The notes under the pieces: generated by a model
The model's input: the letters and a program-made list of their open reading frames with translations, nothing else
Told to the model about the DNA's origin: nothing
Database searches by the model: none
Program-made: the position numbers and the translations under genes
Assembly: GCA_017440585.1 (NCBI GenBank)
Contig: JAFSGW010000046.1
Location: 1 to 32,537, forward strand
Source of the DNA: Clostridia bacterium
GTDB lineage: Bacteria; Bacillota; Clostridia; UMGS1883
Direction of reading: 5' to 3'
DNA length: 32,537 bases
Shown here: one piece after another, positions 25,535-32,537 of the stretch
Layout: each line of letters begins with the position of its first letter
How positions within the stretch are numbered: position 1 is the first letter of the stretch

Positions 25535-27703
25535 TTAACTTCTTATGTCAAGTATACCCGGCACTCTGTACAGCTTCTTTATAAGGCTGTTAAGCTGGTC
25601 ACGGCTGTTTACCTCAACCTGCAGGGTAATCATTGCAACGTTTTCCTTGGTCTTGTGGGATAATGCCGAAACAATATTAATCTGGTTTTCTGCAACAACA
25701 GATGCAATATCCGCAAGGATACCCTTTCTGTCAGCACATTCAATCTGCATTTCACCGTTGTAACGCTGTGAAACACCCTCTGCCCACATACATCTTATAC
25801 GTCTTGCCCGTGATTCCTCGTCAAGCTTATCCTCCCTGACATTTATGCAGCTTGTGCGGTGCACGCTTACGCCTCTGCCACGGGTTATGAAGCCTATAAT
25901 GGGGTCACCGGGCACGGGGTTACAGCACTTAGAAAGCCTTACAAGGCAGTTGTCAACTCCTTCAACCTCAATGCCGTTAGAAGGCTTACTGCTCCTTCTC
26001 TGCTCCTGCACTGGTATCTTATCCTCAACAGGGATATCTAAATCGGGCAGTGCATACTCACGAAGCCTTACCGCAATTTTAACAGCCGTAATACCGCCGT
26101 AGCCCACCGCCGAGTAGGCATCATCCAATGTATTAAAGCCGTAACGACGTATCATAGGCTCAATATATTCATTTTTAAGAAGGTCGTGAGGGTTAAGGTT
26201 AAGCTTTCTGATTTCTCTTTCAACAGCTTCTCTTCCTCTTTCAATATTAACCTCACGGTTTTCCTTTTTGAACCAGGCATTTATTTTGCTTCGTGCCTGG
26301 GCAGTTTTTACAATACCGAGCCAGTCACGGCTGGGGCCCTTCACCTGGCTTGTTGTAATAACCTCAACAATGTCGCCGTTTTTAAGCTGATAATCCAATG
26401 GCACAATACGTGCATTTGCCTTTGCACCCACCATCTTGTAGCCAACGGCTGTATGAATGTAAAAGGCAAAGTCTATGGGTGTTGCACCTAAAGGCAGGCT
26501 TATAACGTCGCCCTTGGGAGTGAACACGAATACCTCGTCGGCAAAAAGGTCAATCTTCAGGCTCTTCATGAAGTCCTCAGAATCGGTAGCCTCGCTCTGT
26601 ACCTCAAGAAGCTGACGTACCCATGCAAGCTTTTCGTCCTGAGCTGTTTCGCCACTAATACCTTCCTTGTACTTCCAGTGTGCCGCAACGCCCTGCTCTG
26701 CAACCTTGTGCATTTCCCAGGTACGTATCTGCACCTCAAAGGGCTGACCTGTGGGACCGATGAGTGTTGTATGAAGTGACTGATACATGTTGGGCTTGGG
26801 CATTGCAATATAGTCCTTGAACCTGCCGGGGATGGGCTTATATAATTCGTGAACCATACCGAGTGCACTGTAGCACTCTGCCACCGAGTCAACAATTATC
26901 CTCACTGCGAATAAGTCATATATTTCGTCCAGTGTTTTACCCTGGGAATACATTTTTCTGTAAATGGAATAAATATGCTTTGCTCTTCCTGAAATGTGGG
27001 CATTTATGTTCATTTCCTCAAGCTTTTTGCCCAAGGTTTCCTTAATAAGGGTTACATATTCTTCCCTTTCGCCCTTTTTCTGCTTCAACCCCTCAACAAT
27101 TTCGTAATAGCCTACGCTGTCAAGGTACTTGATGGACAAGTCCTCCAATTCGCCCTTGATGGTTGAAATACCCAGTCTGTGAGCAAGAGGTGCATAAACC
27201 TCCAACGTTTCGTGGGATTTTTCCCTCTGCTTTTCCTCCCGCATGAACTTCATTGTACGCATATTGTGAAGCCTGTCTGCAAGCTTTACAAGAATTACAC
27301 GTATGTCCTTCGCCATTGCAAGAATCATTTTACGGAGGTTTTCCACCTGAGCCTCCTCGCGGGAGGTTGACTTTATTTTGTCAAGCTTTGTAACGCCCTC
27401 AACAAGGTACGCCACCTGCTCACCGAAATCGTTCTTGAGCTTTTCATAGCCGTAGGGTGTGTCCTCAATAACGTCGTGAAGAAGACCTACAATAACAGTA
27501 TCCGCATCAAGCTCCATATCTGCCAGTATGTAGGAAACCTCAAGAGGGTGAATGTAGTAGGGCTCACCGCTTTTGCGCAGCTGGTCACCGTGTGCTTCCA
27601 CACAAAGGTTGTATGCGCGCATAATACGCTCCTCGTCAACTGAAGGATTATATTCTTTAACCCTGGCAATTATTTTTTCAATTGTAGCCGCCGTGGTGTT
27701 CAT
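25535..27703 (-). CDS. rel: Bifunctional (p)ppGpp synthetase/hydrolase Rel (RelA/SpoT family)
   Basis: Rel makes and degrades the alarmone (p)ppGpp in the stringent response. The 722-aa protein has an N-terminal HD hydrolase domain with GLLHDVIEDT (H76-D77) and KLADRLHNMRT intact. The synthetase domain carries PIPGRFKDYIAMPKPNMYQSLHT (about 290-312). The RFKD form of the loop is typical of bifunctional enzymes rather than the synthetase-only EFDD/EVDD form. A TGS domain (about 386-445), a conserved-cysteine region (RLSKCCNPVPGDPI to HRTSC) and a C-terminal ACT domain (about 650-722) follow. Two ATGs compete: AAGGAGAG is only 2 nt from the one at 27709, so the ATG at 27703 is chosen. It sits 13 nt behind recJ, the usual recJ-apt-rel order minus apt. 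Confidence 0.96.
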   Translation of the reverse strand: MNTTAATIEKIIARVKEYNPSVDEERIMRAYNLCVEAHGDQLRKSGEPYYIHPLEVSYILADMELDADTVIVGLLHDVIEDTPYGYEKLKNDFGEQVAYLVEGVTKLDKIKSTSREEAQVENLRKMILAMAKDIRVILVKLADRLHNMRTMKFMREEKQREKSHETLEVYAPLAHRLGISTIKGELEDLSIKYLDSVGYYEIVEGLKQKKGEREEYVTLIKETLGKKLEEMNINAHISGRAKHIYSIYRKMYSQGKTLDEIYDLFAVRIIVDSVAECYSALGMVHELYKPIPGRFKDYIAMPKPNMYQSLHTTLIGPTGQPFEVQIRTWEMHKVAEQGVAAHWKYKEGISGETAQDEKLAWVRQLLEVQSEATDSEDFMKSLKIDLFADEVFVFTPKGDVISLPLGATPIDFAFYIHTAVGYKMVGAKANARIVPLDYQLKNGDIVEVITTSQVKGPSRDWLGIVKTAQARSKINAWFKKENREVNIERGREAVEREIRKLNLNPHDLLKNEYIEPMIRRYGFNTLDDAYSAVGYGGITAVKIAVRLREYALPDLDIPVEDKIPVQEQRRSSKPSNGIEVEGVDNCLVRLSKCCNPVPGDPIIGFITRGRGVSVHRTSCINVREDKLDEESRARRIRCMWAEGVSQRYNGEMQIECADRKGILADIASVVAENQINIVSALSHKTKENVAMITLQVEVNSRDQLNSLIKKLYRVPGILDIRS

Positions 27704-27716
27704 TACCATCTCTCCT

Positions 27717-29711
27717 TCAGTTCTTTGCGCACAGCTCCTTATACACGCTGCTGTCTGTTATGTTTATCTTTGTTCCCTTTTCGGTAGGAAGAAGTGAAAT
27801 TTTAATGTTGTCACCTCTTACAGAGTATTCCAGAATTTTAACATCTTCAAATACTAAAAGAATATTTTCAAACTTTTCCTGCCCCATAATAGTGCCCATA
27901 AAGCTTCCCGCCTCACGGGCAAGAGCCATTATGTCGCCCTCTGTCACATTGCCCTTTGCACGGAGGAATTTATAAACTGCAACAAAATCCTCACGGGTGG
28001 GCACGGCAGCATCTGAGAGGCGGATATCCTCTAAAATTATCTGCACACGGGACTGACCGTTGTAAATATTTATATTCATTTCCCCTGCAATGTCTACAAT
28101 ATCGCCGGGAACATAGTCCTTTGCAATTTTGCTTCTGCCGAAGGCAATAACCTCTAACTTTCTGGAATCCTGCTCAATTAAAAGCCTGCAGTGCTTTCCC
28201 TCGGAAAGGGTTTTTATATCGGCTATTTTCACCTTTTCAAGAGCAATAGTGGGCATTTTGTTGCCAACACCGTAGGGACCTAAAACCTCGGTTTCCCTCA
28301 CAGTCTGCAAATTCACATTTGCCATGTCAACCCTTACGTCAATGAACAAATCACGGCTCACACGGGAGGGAAGCACAGATGAGGCGTACTCGTTAAGCCT
28401 TCTGTCAAGCTCCTCAATGTTTTCTTCCTTGATGGAAAAGCCTGCCGCATATGCATGACCGCCAAAGTTTTCAAGAATGTCCGCACAGCCGGAAAGCCCT
28501 TCAAAAAGGTTAATACCGCCCATGCTTCTGCCTGAGGACTTGCACTTTCCGTCCTCGATGGAAATAAGAATACAGCTACGCTGGAATTTGTCGCAAATTC
28601 TTGATGCCACAACACCTATAATGCCGTGGTGCCAGCCACGCTTTGCTAAAATAAGCACCTTCTTATCGGCATATTTTTCATCCTTGAGCATAGCTACAGC
28701 CTCATCGAAAATAACACTTTCACGGTTCTGTCTTTCACGGTTTTCCCTATCAAGCTCTTCTGCAAGCTCCTCCGCAGCCTTTTTGTCACGTGTAAGAAGA
28801 AGCTTCACCGCTGTCATGGCACTGCTCATTCTGCCTGCGGCATTTATCCTGGGAGCAATTGAATAGCTCACAACAGCCGAGCTGTTCCACTTGGGGTTTG
28901 TGCCTATTGTTTTAATAACCTCGCTTAAGCCTAAGTTGGGATTGTTCTTTAATTTTTCAAGCCCCACCCCTGCAATTATCCTGTTTTCGCCCATAAGGCT
29001 TACAACGTCGGCAATGGTGCCCAATGCAATAATGTCGGAATATTCGTCAAGTATTTCCTTTGCGTTTCCGCCGTTCAAAGCACAAATAAGCTTAAATGCC
29101 ACACCAACGCCTGCAAGGTCCTTGAAGGGGTATGTGCAGTCGGTACGCTTGGGGTTTATAACAGCCACCGCATCGGGCACAACATCCTTGCACTCGTGAT
29201 GGTCTGTAATTATAATATCTATGCCCTTTTCCCTTGCAAAGTTAACCTCTTCACCTGCAGTTATGCCTGTGTCTACAGTAATGATAAGCCCTGTGCCCAT
29301 TTCGGCAATTTTTTCAATAGCATCAATATTAACGCCATAGCCCTCGTTCTGTCTGTCGGGTATGTAGGCGTTAACCTTTGCCCCCTTCTTTTCAAGGAAG
29401 GATACCATTATTGCCGTGCTGGTGATACCGTCCACGTCATAGTCACCGTAGATTGTAATCTGCTCATTTTTTTCAATTGCCGCATTTATCCTCCGAGCAG
29501 CCTTGTCCATGTCATTTATAAGGAAAGGCGAATAAAGAGCATCAACGCTCCTTTCAATGAACATTTTTGCATCACCGGCATCGGTAATTCCGCGGTTTAC
29601 AAGCACTCTTGCAACCATAGGGGATATGCCAAAAAGCTTGGAATAGGCGAAAACAATATTTTCGTCCGTATCCTCATCAAGATAAAACCACCGTTTAGTA
29701 GTTATTCCCAT
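27717..29711 (-). CDS. recJ: Single-stranded-DNA-specific exonuclease RecJ
   Basis: RecJ degrades single-stranded DNA 5' to 3' in recombination and mismatch repair. The 664-aa protein has the DHH motifs TIYGDYDVDGITSTA, IITVDTGI and IIITDHHECKD, the DLAGVGVAFKL segment, and the DHHA1 part (RGWHHGIIGVVASRI, GGHAYAAGFSI). An OB-fold-like region and a C-terminal extension follow that E. coli RecJ (577 aa) lacks. The open frame extends to 29825, but AAAGGAG 6 nt before the ATG at 29711 fixes the start. A good promoter is 60-90 nt upstream. It heads the recJ-rel-MBL-hemZ-zinc ribbon operon, and its stop overlaps the rel ribosome binding site region. Confidence 0.96.
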   Translation of the reverse strand: MGITTKRWFYLDEDTDENIVFAYSKLFGISPMVARVLVNRGITDAGDAKMFIERSVDALYSPFLINDMDKAARRINAAIEKNEQITIYGDYDVDGITSTAIMVSFLEKKGAKVNAYIPDRQNEGYGVNIDAIEKIAEMGTGLIITVDTGITAGEEVNFAREKGIDIIITDHHECKDVVPDAVAVINPKRTDCTYPFKDLAGVGVAFKLICALNGGNAKEILDEYSDIIALGTIADVVSLMGENRIIAGVGLEKLKNNPNLGLSEVIKTIGTNPKWNSSAVVSYSIAPRINAAGRMSSAMTAVKLLLTRDKKAAEELAEELDRENRERQNRESVIFDEAVAMLKDEKYADKKVLILAKRGWHHGIIGVVASRICDKFQRSCILISIEDGKCKSSGRSMGGINLFEGLSGCADILENFGGHAYAAGFSIKEENIEELDRRLNEYASSVLPSRVSRDLFIDVRVDMANVNLQTVRETEVLGPYGVGNKMPTIALEKVKIADIKTLSEGKHCRLLIEQDSRKLEVIAFGRSKIAKDYVPGDIVDIAGEMNINIYNGQSRVQIILEDIRLSDAAVPTREDFVAVYKFLRAKGNVTEGDIMALAREAGSFMGTIMGQEKFENILLVFEDVKILEYSVRGDNIKISLLPTEKGTKINITDSSVYKELCAKN

Positions 29712-29772
29712 CTTTGGCTCCTTTCCCGGCACAAAAAGGCCGATTTTCAAAAAATAGATACAATTATGATTT

Positions 29773-29801
29773 ATTATATCACATACGGGGTATATCTTCA
29801 A
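29773..29801 (-). promoter_or_regulatory. Promoter of the recJ-rel-hemZ operon
   Basis: On the minus strand, -35 TTGAAG (29801-29796) and -10 TATAAT (29778-29773) are separated by 17 bp. The start point would be near 29766, giving a leader of about 55 nt. Confidence 0.75.
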
Positions 29802-29819
29802 TATTTTTTTACATATAGT

Positions 29820-29856
29820 TAACAAAAAATCCGCACCGGAAAACCGATGCGGATTT
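29820..29856 (-). terminator. Terminator of the EF-G-like gene
   Basis: A 9-bp stem AAATCCGCA/TGCGGATTT (29856-29848 with 29835-29827) continues after one mismatch into CGG/CCG around a 4-nt loop, followed on the minus strand by TTTTTTG. Confidence 0.9.
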
Positions 29857-29874
29857 GGGTTATTGAATTAAAAC

Positions 29875-31920
29875 TTATCTGTTTCTGTCAGCAAGAATCT
29901 TTGCTACATTTGCCTGAGGAACTTCTTCATAACGAACAAATTCAAACTCGAACTGACCGCGGCCCTTTGTCATGGAACGAAGGTCGATTGCATAGCGTGT
30001 CATCTCGCTCATGGGAACCTCTGCCACAACCTTACCCTTATTGTCGCCGATTTCGTTCATTTCAAGAATTCTGCCGCGACGCTTGTTAAGGTCACCGATA
30101 ATGTCGCCCATCTTCTTGGAGGGGATAATAACCTCAAGAGTGCCGATGGGTTCCAGAATAGCGGGCTGAGCCTGAGCTGTACCTTCCTTGAAGGCGATGG
30201 AAGCTGCAATCTTGAACGCCATTTCGGAGGAGTCAACGGGATGGTAGGAGCCGTCTGTAAGAACAGCCTTGATGCCTGTTACGGGGAAGCCACCCAATAC
30301 GCCTTCACTCATACATTCCTGAAGACCCTTTTCAACTGCGGGGAAGAAGTTCTTGGGAACTGCACCGCCAACAACTCTCTGGTCGAAGATTAAGCCTTCT
30401 TCGCCACTGGGAGAGAATTCAATCCAGACGTCACCGAACTGACCGTGACCACCGGACTGCTTCTTGTGTCTGCCCTGAACAGTAACTGTCTTCTTGATTG
30501 TTTCACGGTATGCAACCTTGGGGTTAATAAGGTCAACACCGATACCGAACTTGCTCTTAAGCTTGGAGCAGATAATGTCAAGATGCTGTTCACCCTTACC
30601 GGAAAGAATCATCTGACCTGTAAGTGTGTTCTGTTCAACTGTGAATGTGGGGTCTTCTTCCATAAGACGAGCAAGAGAAGCGTTAATCTTTTCTTCGTCG
30701 CCCTTAGCCATGGGACGGATAGCCATAGAGAGCATAGGCTTGGCAAATACGATGCCTTCAAGCTCAATATCGCTGCCCTTTTCGCAAAGTGTGTCACCTG
30801 TCTTAAGGTCATTGGCCTTTGTAACAGCACCTATGTCACCTGCGTGAAGCTCATTAACCTCTTCCTGCTTCTTACCGCACATAACATAAAGCTTACCTAT
30901 CTTTTCCATTTCGCCTGTACGGGGGTTATAGAGGCTACTGTCGCTCTTAACAATACCGCTGGCAACCTTGAACATAGAAATCTTACCAACGTACTGGTCG
31001 GCAATTGTCTTGAAGGCGATAAGGGAAGCAGGAGCTGTGTTGTCACATTCAACAACCTCCTTGTTTGCTTCAACGGGAGAGGGAAGGTACTTTAAGATTG
31101 CATCCATAATGGAGCGGATAGCAAAGCCGCCTGCCGCACAACCGCCGTATACGGGAACGATGTCACCGCTCTTTACACCCTTCTTCAAAGCACCGCGCAT
31201 TTCTTCGTCAGTAATCTGTTCACCGCCAAGGTACTTATCCATAAGAGCGTCATCACTCATTGCGGCTGCTTCTACCAATATATCATGATATCCCTCATAG
31301 CTTGCAAGGTACTTATGAGGAATCGGAACTTCCATTTCAGTTTCACCCTTAACGGAATATGCCTTACCGGAAACGATGTTTACATAGCCTGTAAGGTGAC
31401 CGTTTTCACGTGTGGGAACGCGGAAGGGAGCAATACTTGTACCGAATTTATCTCTTAAAAGTGTAAGTGTTTCACGGAAGGATACGTTTTCGTCGTCCAT
31501 GTTGTTAACGAAAATCATTTTGGGCTTACCCTGCTCTGTTGCATACTGCCATGCAAATTCTGCACCTACTTCAACGCCTTCTTTACCGTTGATAACGATT
31601 AATACGCTGTCAGCAACTCTTACTGCACTCTTAACATCGCCCACAAAGTCGAAATAACCGGGAGTGTCAATTAAATTAACCTTTGTGTCGGCAATTTTAG
31701 CTGTGCTCCAGCTAAAGGGTGCAACTGTACAGTTAACAGACATCTGTCTCTTAACTTCTTCCTGGTCATAGTCGCAAACTGTGTTGCCTTCTACTGCCTT
31801 GCCCCATCTGTCTGTGACTCCGGCTTTAAACAGCACTGCTTCGATAAAAGCTGTTTTACCGGAGCCTGAATGGCCTGCCACGGCAACGTTTCTGATGTCT
31901 TTTCCTTCATACACTTTCAT
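29875..31920 (-). CDS. Elongation factor G-like GTPase (FusA2/EF-G2 type)
   Basis: This 681-aa protein has all EF-G domains (G, II, III, IV, V) but the motifs of the EF-G-like branch, not of true FusA. The P-loop is GHSGSGKTAFIEAVL (canonical GHIDAGKTT), switch I reads EEVKRQMSVN, and switch II reads IDTPGYFDFVGD. The catalytic His of canonical DTPGH is therefore Tyr, and the base motif is NNMD rather than NKMD. Domain IV has GGHGQFGDVWIEFSP and domain V EPIGTLEVIIPSKKMGDIIGDLNKRRGRI. The frame can start at 31935, but GGAGG 8 nt before the ATG at 31920 decides. EF-G2 proteins bind ribosomes, but their role is unsettled. It is a single-gene unit with its own terminator. The 338-nt gap upstream has no clear promoter on the minus strand. 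Confidence 0.92.
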   Translation of the reverse strand: MKVYEGKDIRNVAVAGHSGSGKTAFIEAVLFKAGVTDRWGKAVEGNTVCDYDQEEVKRQMSVNCTVAPFSWSTAKIADTKVNLIDTPGYFDFVGDVKSAVRVADSVLIVINGKEGVEVGAEFAWQYATEQGKPKMIFVNNMDDENVSFRETLTLLRDKFGTSIAPFRVPTRENGHLTGYVNIVSGKAYSVKGETEMEVPIPHKYLASYEGYHDILVEAAAMSDDALMDKYLGGEQITDEEMRGALKKGVKSGDIVPVYGGCAAGGFAIRSIMDAILKYLPSPVEANKEVVECDNTAPASLIAFKTIADQYVGKISMFKVASGIVKSDSSLYNPRTGEMEKIGKLYVMCGKKQEEVNELHAGDIGAVTKANDLKTGDTLCEKGSDIELEGIVFAKPMLSMAIRPMAKGDEEKINASLARLMEEDPTFTVEQNTLTGQMILSGKGEQHLDIICSKLKSKFGIGVDLINPKVAYRETIKKTVTVQGRHKKQSGGHGQFGDVWIEFSPSGEEGLIFDQRVVGGAVPKNFFPAVEKGLQECMSEGVLGGFPVTGIKAVLTDGSYHPVDSSEMAFKIAASIAFKEGTAQAQPAILEPIGTLEVIIPSKKMGDIIGDLNKRRGRILEMNEIGDNKGKVVAEVPMSEMTRYAIDLRSMTKGRGQFEFEFVRYEEVPQANVAKILADRNR

Positions 31921-31954
31921 TTTTCTGTCCTCCATTTTTATGTAATATAGTTTA

Positions 31955-32018
31955 ATTTGTACGCCGTCACCTTAAGGTACGACTCTCCTCGCCTTAGACG
32001 GCACTCACTTATTTGTAC
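31955..32018. repeat. Hairpin element bracketed by ATTTGTAC direct repeats, leader of the EF-G-like gene
   Basis: On the minus strand GCCGTC and TAAGG pair with CCTTA and GACGGC (32002-31992 with 31977-31963). One side carries a 4-nt bulge, and the loop is 14 nt. The copies ATTTGTAC at 31955-31962 and 32011-32018 bracket it. Related TTGTAC motifs occur at 32057-32062 (within TTTTGTACAAAA) and 32081-32086. This could be a small inserted palindromic repeat or a structured mRNA leader. The rest of the gap (32019-32143) is AT-rich with no other feature I can name. Confidence 0.5.
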
Positions 32019-32143
32019 ATATTCGACAAAAATATTTTGTTTTCCTTTTGATTTTTTTGTACAAAATACTAATATAAATCTGTACACTTTGCACAAACTT
32101 TTCCAAAGGGACATTTATATAGTAAAAACTTTCAAAAAAGGTA

Positions 32144-32173
32144 TTGACATTTGCCCCCAATTCGGGCTATAAT
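32144..32173 (+). promoter_or_regulatory. Promoter of the rpsF operon
   Basis: Consensus -35 TTGACA (32144-32149) and consensus -10 TATAAT (32168-32173) are separated by 18 bp, giving a leader of roughly 80 nt before rpsF. Confidence 0.85.
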
Positions 32174-32177
32174 CAGT

Positions 32178-32232
32178 AATTGCGGAAAACAAAATCCCAT
32201 CCGCAATTCCTTGCTCCGATAGATTTCGGGGC
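32178..32232 (+). promoter_or_regulatory. Structured rpsF leader, possible S6:S18 autoregulatory RNA
   Basis: There are two stems: AATTGCGGA/TCCGCAATT (32178-32186 with 32200-32208) and GCTCCGA/TCGGGGC (32213-32219 with 32226-32232). Both include CCG. Leaders of rpsF are known to bind the S6:S18 complex through a motif with a conserved CCG. Assignment here is inference from position and partial pattern only. Confidence 0.4.
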
Positions 32233-32258
32233 CAGAGACCATAAGGAGGTGTAGAAAA

Positions 32259-32537
32259 ATGGCAATCAACAAGTATGAATCCATTTTTGTTCTTGACGCA
32301 GCACTTGACGAGGAAAAGATTACAGCTCTTTCCGAAAAGTTCACAAAGCTCATCGAAGCTAACGGTACAATTGAAAGTGTTGACGTATGGGGTAAGAGGA
32401 GACTTGCTTATCCTATCGACTACAAGACAGAAGGCTTTTACACACTTGTAAAGTTCACAGCGAACCCTGAATTCCCCAAGGAACTTGAGAGAATTTACGG
32501 TATCACTGAAGGCGTTCTCAGAACAATAGTTATCAGA
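32259..32537 (+). CDS. rpsF: 30S ribosomal protein S6, N-terminal part
   Basis: The first 93 codons are present, running off the right edge. The product starts MAINKYESIFVLDAALDEEK and continues with VDVWGKRRLAYPIDYKTEGF and YTLVKFTANP. These are the S6 core pattern, including the WGKRRLAYPI stretch that meets S18 and 16S rRNA. AAGGAGGT at 32243-32250 is 8 nt before the ATG. ssb and rpsR usually follow in this operon but lie beyond the window. Confidence 0.95.
   Translation, partial: MAINKYESIFVLDAALDEEKITALSEKFTKLIEANGTIESVDVWGKRRLAYPIDYKTEGFYTLVKFTANPEFPKELERIYGITEGVLRTIVIR

Noticed and set aside
30445..31095. A 216-aa plus-strand open frame inside the EF-G-like gene
   Set aside because: It is antisense to conserved EF-G domains and has no recognisable motif. 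It is a by-product of codon use.

Overview
The window looks like chromosomal DNA of a low-to-moderate GC Firmicute of the class Clostridia, probably an uncultured gut or rumen member of the Oscillospirales/Eubacteriales type. The signs are strong AGGAGG-type ribosome binding sites, sigma-A promoters of TTGACA/TATAAT type, an rpmG-secE-nusG cluster, HemZ, an Hfq with the Gram-positive YKHA signature, a bifunctional Rel, an SLH-domain surface protein and a YknXYZ-type ABC exporter. The species assignment is inference. No prophage, transposase, CRISPR array, rRNA or tRNA was seen.

Layout. 1-746 (minus): rpmG, secE and the first codons of nusG behind one good promoter. 774-1352 (plus): rhaM (L-rhamnose mutarotase), whose leader is almost entirely an array of small hairpins separated by ATGAATT/AATTCAT. 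1389-2288: a divergent pair, an XRE repressor-like gene and a SLOG-type small protein, sharing an intergenic region with a perfect 27-bp palindrome that starts inside the promoter of the SLOG gene. 2310-5670 (plus): aminotransferase, trpS and a TagO/WecA-type glycosyltransferase, ended by a 21-bp perfect stem that also serves the convergent lacZ. 16615-5722 (minus): mutS, mutL, miaA, hfq, a HlyD-like membrane protein, recO and lacZ. These are tightly packed from mutL to recO (abutting or overlapping ends), with a palindrome-rich repeat block between mutS and mutL. 22875-16713 (minus): membrane-fusion protein, ABC ATPase, ABC permease and SLH-domain protein, an exporter operon ended by an 18-bp terminator. 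29711-23000 (minus): recJ, rel, an MBL-fold hydrolase, hemZ and a zinc-ribbon protein. 31920-29875 (minus): a FusA2-type EF-G-like GTPase with its own terminator. 32144-32537 (plus): promoter, structured leader and the first 93 codons of rpsF.

Most of the window is housekeeping: translation, DNA repair, stringent response and envelope precursor synthesis. The parts worth a second look are non-coding or accessory: the hairpin array ahead of rhaM, the XRE/SLOG pair with its operator, the mutS-mutL repeat block with a diverged partial copy 11 kb away next to hemZ, the repeat-expanded membrane-fusion protein in an operon with an SLH protein, and the symmetric element bracketed by ATTTGTAC ahead of the EF-G-like gene. 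Nothing here can be proven to be a new system from sequence alone. The XRE/SLOG pair and the hairpin array are the best candidates.

For many genes the longest open frame begins upstream of the likely start. I chose internal starts where a Shine-Dalgarno sequence decides it (secE, rpmG, XRE, SLOG, tagO, lacZ, mutL, permease, hemZ, rel, recJ, fusA2).
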